NCBI GenBank assembly: GCA_009176605.1
Contig: SEYY01000820.1
Span: 5,001 to 69,000 of the forward strand
Reading direction: 5' to 3'
From: Armadillidium nasatum
Taxonomy: Eukaryota > Arthropoda > Malacostraca > Isopoda > Armadillidiidae
DNA length: 64,000 nt
Shown: positions 61,201 through 64,000 of the stretch, one piece after another
Layout: each line of letters starts with the position of its first letter
Position numbering within the stretch: position 1 is the first letter of the stretch
Notes under the pieces: generated by a model
Database searches by the model: none
The model's input: the letters and a program-made list of their open reading frames with translations, nothing else
Told to the model about the DNA's origin: nothing
Made by a program: the position numbers and the translations under genes

Positions 61201-62150
61201 GGGTACCCTGTATAAAAACGTTCTCCTTAGAGGGATCCCTCTTCGTCCCATTGAAGAAAGAAGCATCCAAAAGGCTTGACGGGAACTTCAATTGGCATAA
61301 TAAAACTTAATTTTTTACTTGATATTTTTTTCAGATTTTTTTTAAATTTTAAAAAATATTACGTCACCGTCTTTATATTTTTAAGCAGGATTGGTATAAT
61401 AAAAATGCAATAATATAAACCCGTTGATTTTTTTACATGATTTTTTAAAATGTTTATTTTTTATTTTAGTGATTTAAAAACAAAATAATTAAAAAAAAAA
61501 AAAACATGATTTTTAAAAATTTTATTCATATATAAAAAAAATTTTAAAAGTCCCAAACTGAATCATATATTAAAAAAAAAGAAAAAAAAAGTCTACAACT
61601 GTGTTTTTAATATCAAAATATCATGAGAACTTAAAAAATAAAATAAATTTAAATTTAAGCATAACCTGCAACACTCTTTTACTTTTGAACTTTGGTTTTA
61701 GATATTTACAGAAAAAGGCAGCTGAGTTATTTAAAATTTAATTTTAAAATTTCAATAGAAATATTTTTTTTTTAAATTTATTGTTTATTTTGCAAGCTGT
61801 ACGAGTAAGACCGTGACTCAACAATCCTTATTTAGGATTTAACTAAAAAATATAAATAAAACTATCTAGTATTTCAAACTATAAACTTATTGAAAAGTTT
61901 ATTGTAGTTTATTGTTCCATAGAAATACGTAGTACTGTACAGGGGAAAAAAAGGATCCAAAGAGGATGGAAAGATTTAGGGTAGAAATGTGTCACCATTC
62001 AGTAATCTAACACAAAATCTTTTTTTTCAAAATTAATTTTTTATTAGTAATTCATATAATGAGACCAATTCACTTGCATTTAATATTCTTCTCAAAGCTC
62101 TAACTGTTTCTATTTATTTATTTTCTAATTACAGATGTTAATGTTTTATT
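61201..62150. other. AT-rich non-coding stretch
   Basis: Homopolymer A and T runs and no ORF, repeat array or element end that I can support. Confidence 0.5.
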
Positions 62151-62194
62151 TTTCTTAAAAACTTTTTCTTCGTTTCTTGCATATTCAAAGCAAT

Positions 62195-62445
62195 TAAAAG
62201 GTTCCTAAAACAGTGCAAAATGTGCAAAGCTCTTTCGCCTTTCGGCCTTTTACTCATTACAAACATATGCATGAGTATAGCAAAAACCATATGGAAAGTT
62301 GATAGAATTTGGAGGTTGCCAAAGCTGGTAAATGAAGGAAGGAAGGCGTGCCCGTTGATATTCAGGTGCAGACGACACATCAAAATATTCATTTATTACA
62401 ACAACTTTGAAGACGATAATTTTCCGATAATTAAGAGATAAATTC
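62195..62445 (+). pseudogene. Possible decayed C2H2 finger
   Basis: The frame at 62220-62441 begins MCKALSPFGLLL, preceded by KQCK, so a C-x2-C-K-A pattern is visible. A neighbouring frame then gives HYKHMHEYSKNHME at the expected His distance. This could be a zinc finger broken by a shift, but one unit is weak evidence. Confidence 0.25.
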
Positions 62446-62619
62446 CGGCATGAAGGAATTTTGGAAGACCTGATTAAGCTCTGAATAGGAAGTGATGTGG
62501 AATTGAAAGAACATATTCAAGGACAGAAGAATGCCGTCTAAACGTCTCCGAGGATTCAAAATGAAATTACCAATTTATGTCTGATTGTCATAAAAAAAAA
62601 AAAACATAATTGTTTTGGG

Positions 62620-63230
62620 GTGCAAAAAAAATTTTGTGTCTACTCCATAATGTCCGATGAAACGAGGTAGGCAAAGAACAATTATGAATATGATTAAGGT
62701 TTTTCGAATTTGAAAAAATGACTTCGAGAAGAATTTTTGGGGTTTGAAGTTCTTGAAGGGATGGATGGTGAAACCATTGCCAAAACGATCGATTTGTTTT
62801 TAGAAAAATGAGGTTTGAATCCGAGTCTATGCGTTGTTTAGCAATGACAAGTAAAGAAAGAGTTCAAAAGAAAATTAATGGAAAACTATATAAAAAAGAT
62901 TATATTTTCACTTTGTAAGCCATCGGTTTAATTATTCAGGAAATTCGAAATACTATTGACACAATAAAAGGAATAATAAACTTTTTCAGAGACTCCACAC
63001 TAAGAAAAAAATACATTCTCAACTTGAATAAACTTTGTGAAACCCGTTGGACTCAAAAATATCATAGTATTGCTATTTTACGAACAAATATGATAAAAAT
63101 CGTTCAAGAGTTAGTAAAGCAAAAACCCAACAAGGAAAACAGTTTTTCAATTACATTGTTCGGCAACAAGACCTATTTTCATTATAACCTCTTCTGTAAT
63201 AGCTTTAGTTGAACGAAGTTTGAGCGAAGG
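62620..63230 (+). pseudogene. hAT-like (DUF4371-type) transposase relic
   Basis: Interrupted + frames read MSDETR, EEFLGFEVLEGMDGETIAKT then IDLFLEK (62730-62810), TIDTIKGIINFFRDSTLRKK (62955-63010) and LNKLCETRWTQKYHSIAILR (63020-63080). E-E-F-L-G-F, the I-x-x-F-F-x-x-S segment and L-C-x-T-R-W are conserved in order in DUF4371/zf-MYM-like hAT transposases. The core between them is missing or scrambled. Confidence 0.7.
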
Positions 63231-63605
63231 GTTGTTTTAGAAGATTTAACAGCAGTTGTGCCGAGAATGACTGCATGAGCATGAGAAAGAGGAGCCAGAA
63301 AAATTAATTTCATTTTGTACTGAGAAATGAGTTTTTGGTGTTATGAAGAACAGATTTTGAACGATTTCGAGATGCAATATTAATTCCATGGGTTTCTGAA
63401 GTTTGAAGACGACGGTAATTTCTGAAGGCAGAATCTCTGCGGTAAATAGTGCAAGAACAAGCAGAGTTGAAACAAGGTTTAAAAGAATGAAAATATTATG
63501 GAATGTATGTCTCCTTGCAACAGAGAATCACCTCGGTAAAGCGCTCAGCACACTCCGAGGGACCCCTACCATGAAAACGATAATTATTCCACGGGAAATC
63601 AAAGT
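63231..63605. other. Unassigned sequence
   Basis: A 94-codon + frame (63403-63687) has no recognisable family and partly overlaps the LINE relic on the other strand, so it is not called as a gene. Confidence 0.4.
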
Positions 63606-64000
63606 AGTACGACTATTTTGCAACACAGAAATGTCACAAACGTTTCCTCGCAATAGGAGTCTTTCTTGCGAAGATTTGAAAAGATAGATGATGATAAAGA
63701 GATAAGGGGATCGGAAGAATACAGAAGGGAATAGAGTTTGACAGTATAAGGAGGATTAGAAGATTTAAAAAATAGTCTAGAAAGTTGGGTTCATTTCCAA
63801 GATAATCAGGGATACGTGTGAGGAGATGCACCAACTGCTCAAGGTCATTTTGGATGGAGAATTGGAAGGTACATTCACCAGCTGTATCATGAGAACTAGA
63901 AGAAAGCCATTGACGGTGGTGAACATAGAATCACCAATGATGATTTCAAAGAAAGGAGAAGAGAGAATTTTGGAGTTTACATAGTCAAACAATTTAGGAT
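63606..64000 (-). mobile_element. LINE family J endonuclease-domain relic, cut by window end
   Basis: The minus strand reads KLFDYVNSKILSSPFFEIII and GD, then (shifted) TFQFSIQNDLEQLVHLLTRI and PDYLGNEPNFLDYFLNLL, matching GDFNVHHTEW...FSILNDLEQLIREPTHIPD of the 50-kb copy. It is about 400 bp of the same type as 44510-44985 and continues past the window. Confidence 0.65.

Noticed and set aside
62138-62392. Minus-strand 84-codon frame
   Set aside because: It is opposite a possible zinc-finger relic and has no support of its own.

Overview
This is a eukaryotic, AT-rich, transposon-dominated window with very long (AT)n microsatellites, spliced genes, LINEs, hAT and Merlin transposons, Penelope-like elements and a Ty1/copia fossil. 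Together with zinc fingers of the C-x-Y-x-C type this suggests an arthropod, perhaps a crustacean; no sequence here fixes the species. Two runs of exactly 100 N (12460-12559 and 42402-42501) are scaffold joins, so neighbours across them may not be true neighbours.

The host content is one gene family: four paralogues of a C2H2 zinc-finger gene, called copies A to D here. The shared plan is a short first coding exon (starts MDFECK), an acidic exon of about 67 codons, a 54-codon exon (KFVTLKNVSSLL...), and a last exon that opens with TLLGDVGE and runs into the finger array. All junctions are in phase 0. Copy A (+, 7.07-11.07 kb) is decayed and has about 18 finger units. Copy B (+, 16.5-21.4 kb) is damaged. 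Copy C (-, 40.14-28.80 kb) is open in every exon and predicts 436 residues with nine fingers. Copy D (+, 43.29-55.32 kb) has an open acidic exon and an open eight-finger exon about 11 kb apart, a broken third exon, and no visible first exon.

Copies B and C are the arms of a large inverted duplication (about 14.75-21.63 kb and 28.60-42.17 kb, tail to tail). Introns and flanks match as well as exons. One LINE fragment and one hairpin element lie in both arms and so predate the duplication. A 113-bp element with 12-bp target duplications and a LINE with an (ATGTTCCT)-type tail are only in the left arm. A Merlin remnant with an 8-bp target duplication, two minisatellites and nested hAT elements are only in the right arm. 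These give a relative order of events.

Region by region: 0-0.47 kb transposase remnant; 0.47-2.88 kb giant foldback palindrome; 2.9-4.64 kb hairpins and (AT)n; 4.65-6.0 kb LINE; 6.0-11.07 kb copy A with a LINE insertion; 11.07-12.46 kb retroelement relic; 12.56-14.75 kb LINE; 14.75-21.63 kb copy B arm; 21.6-28.6 kb spacer with a LINE, non-coding DNA, a zinc-finger relic and a copia fossil; 28.6-42.17 kb copy C arm with nested hATs and a LINE tail; 43.3-55.3 kb copy D, whose intron holds a hAT relic, a nearly full LINE and a LINE ORF1 relic; 55.9-59.05 kb two Penelope-like elements; 59.2-59.5 kb tRNA-derived SINE; 59.75-64 kb LINE and hAT relics.

Most mobile elements abut (AT)n tracts directly, so these tracts are either preferred landing sites or grow from element ends. 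All calls are by eye from sequence and translation; no database search was run.
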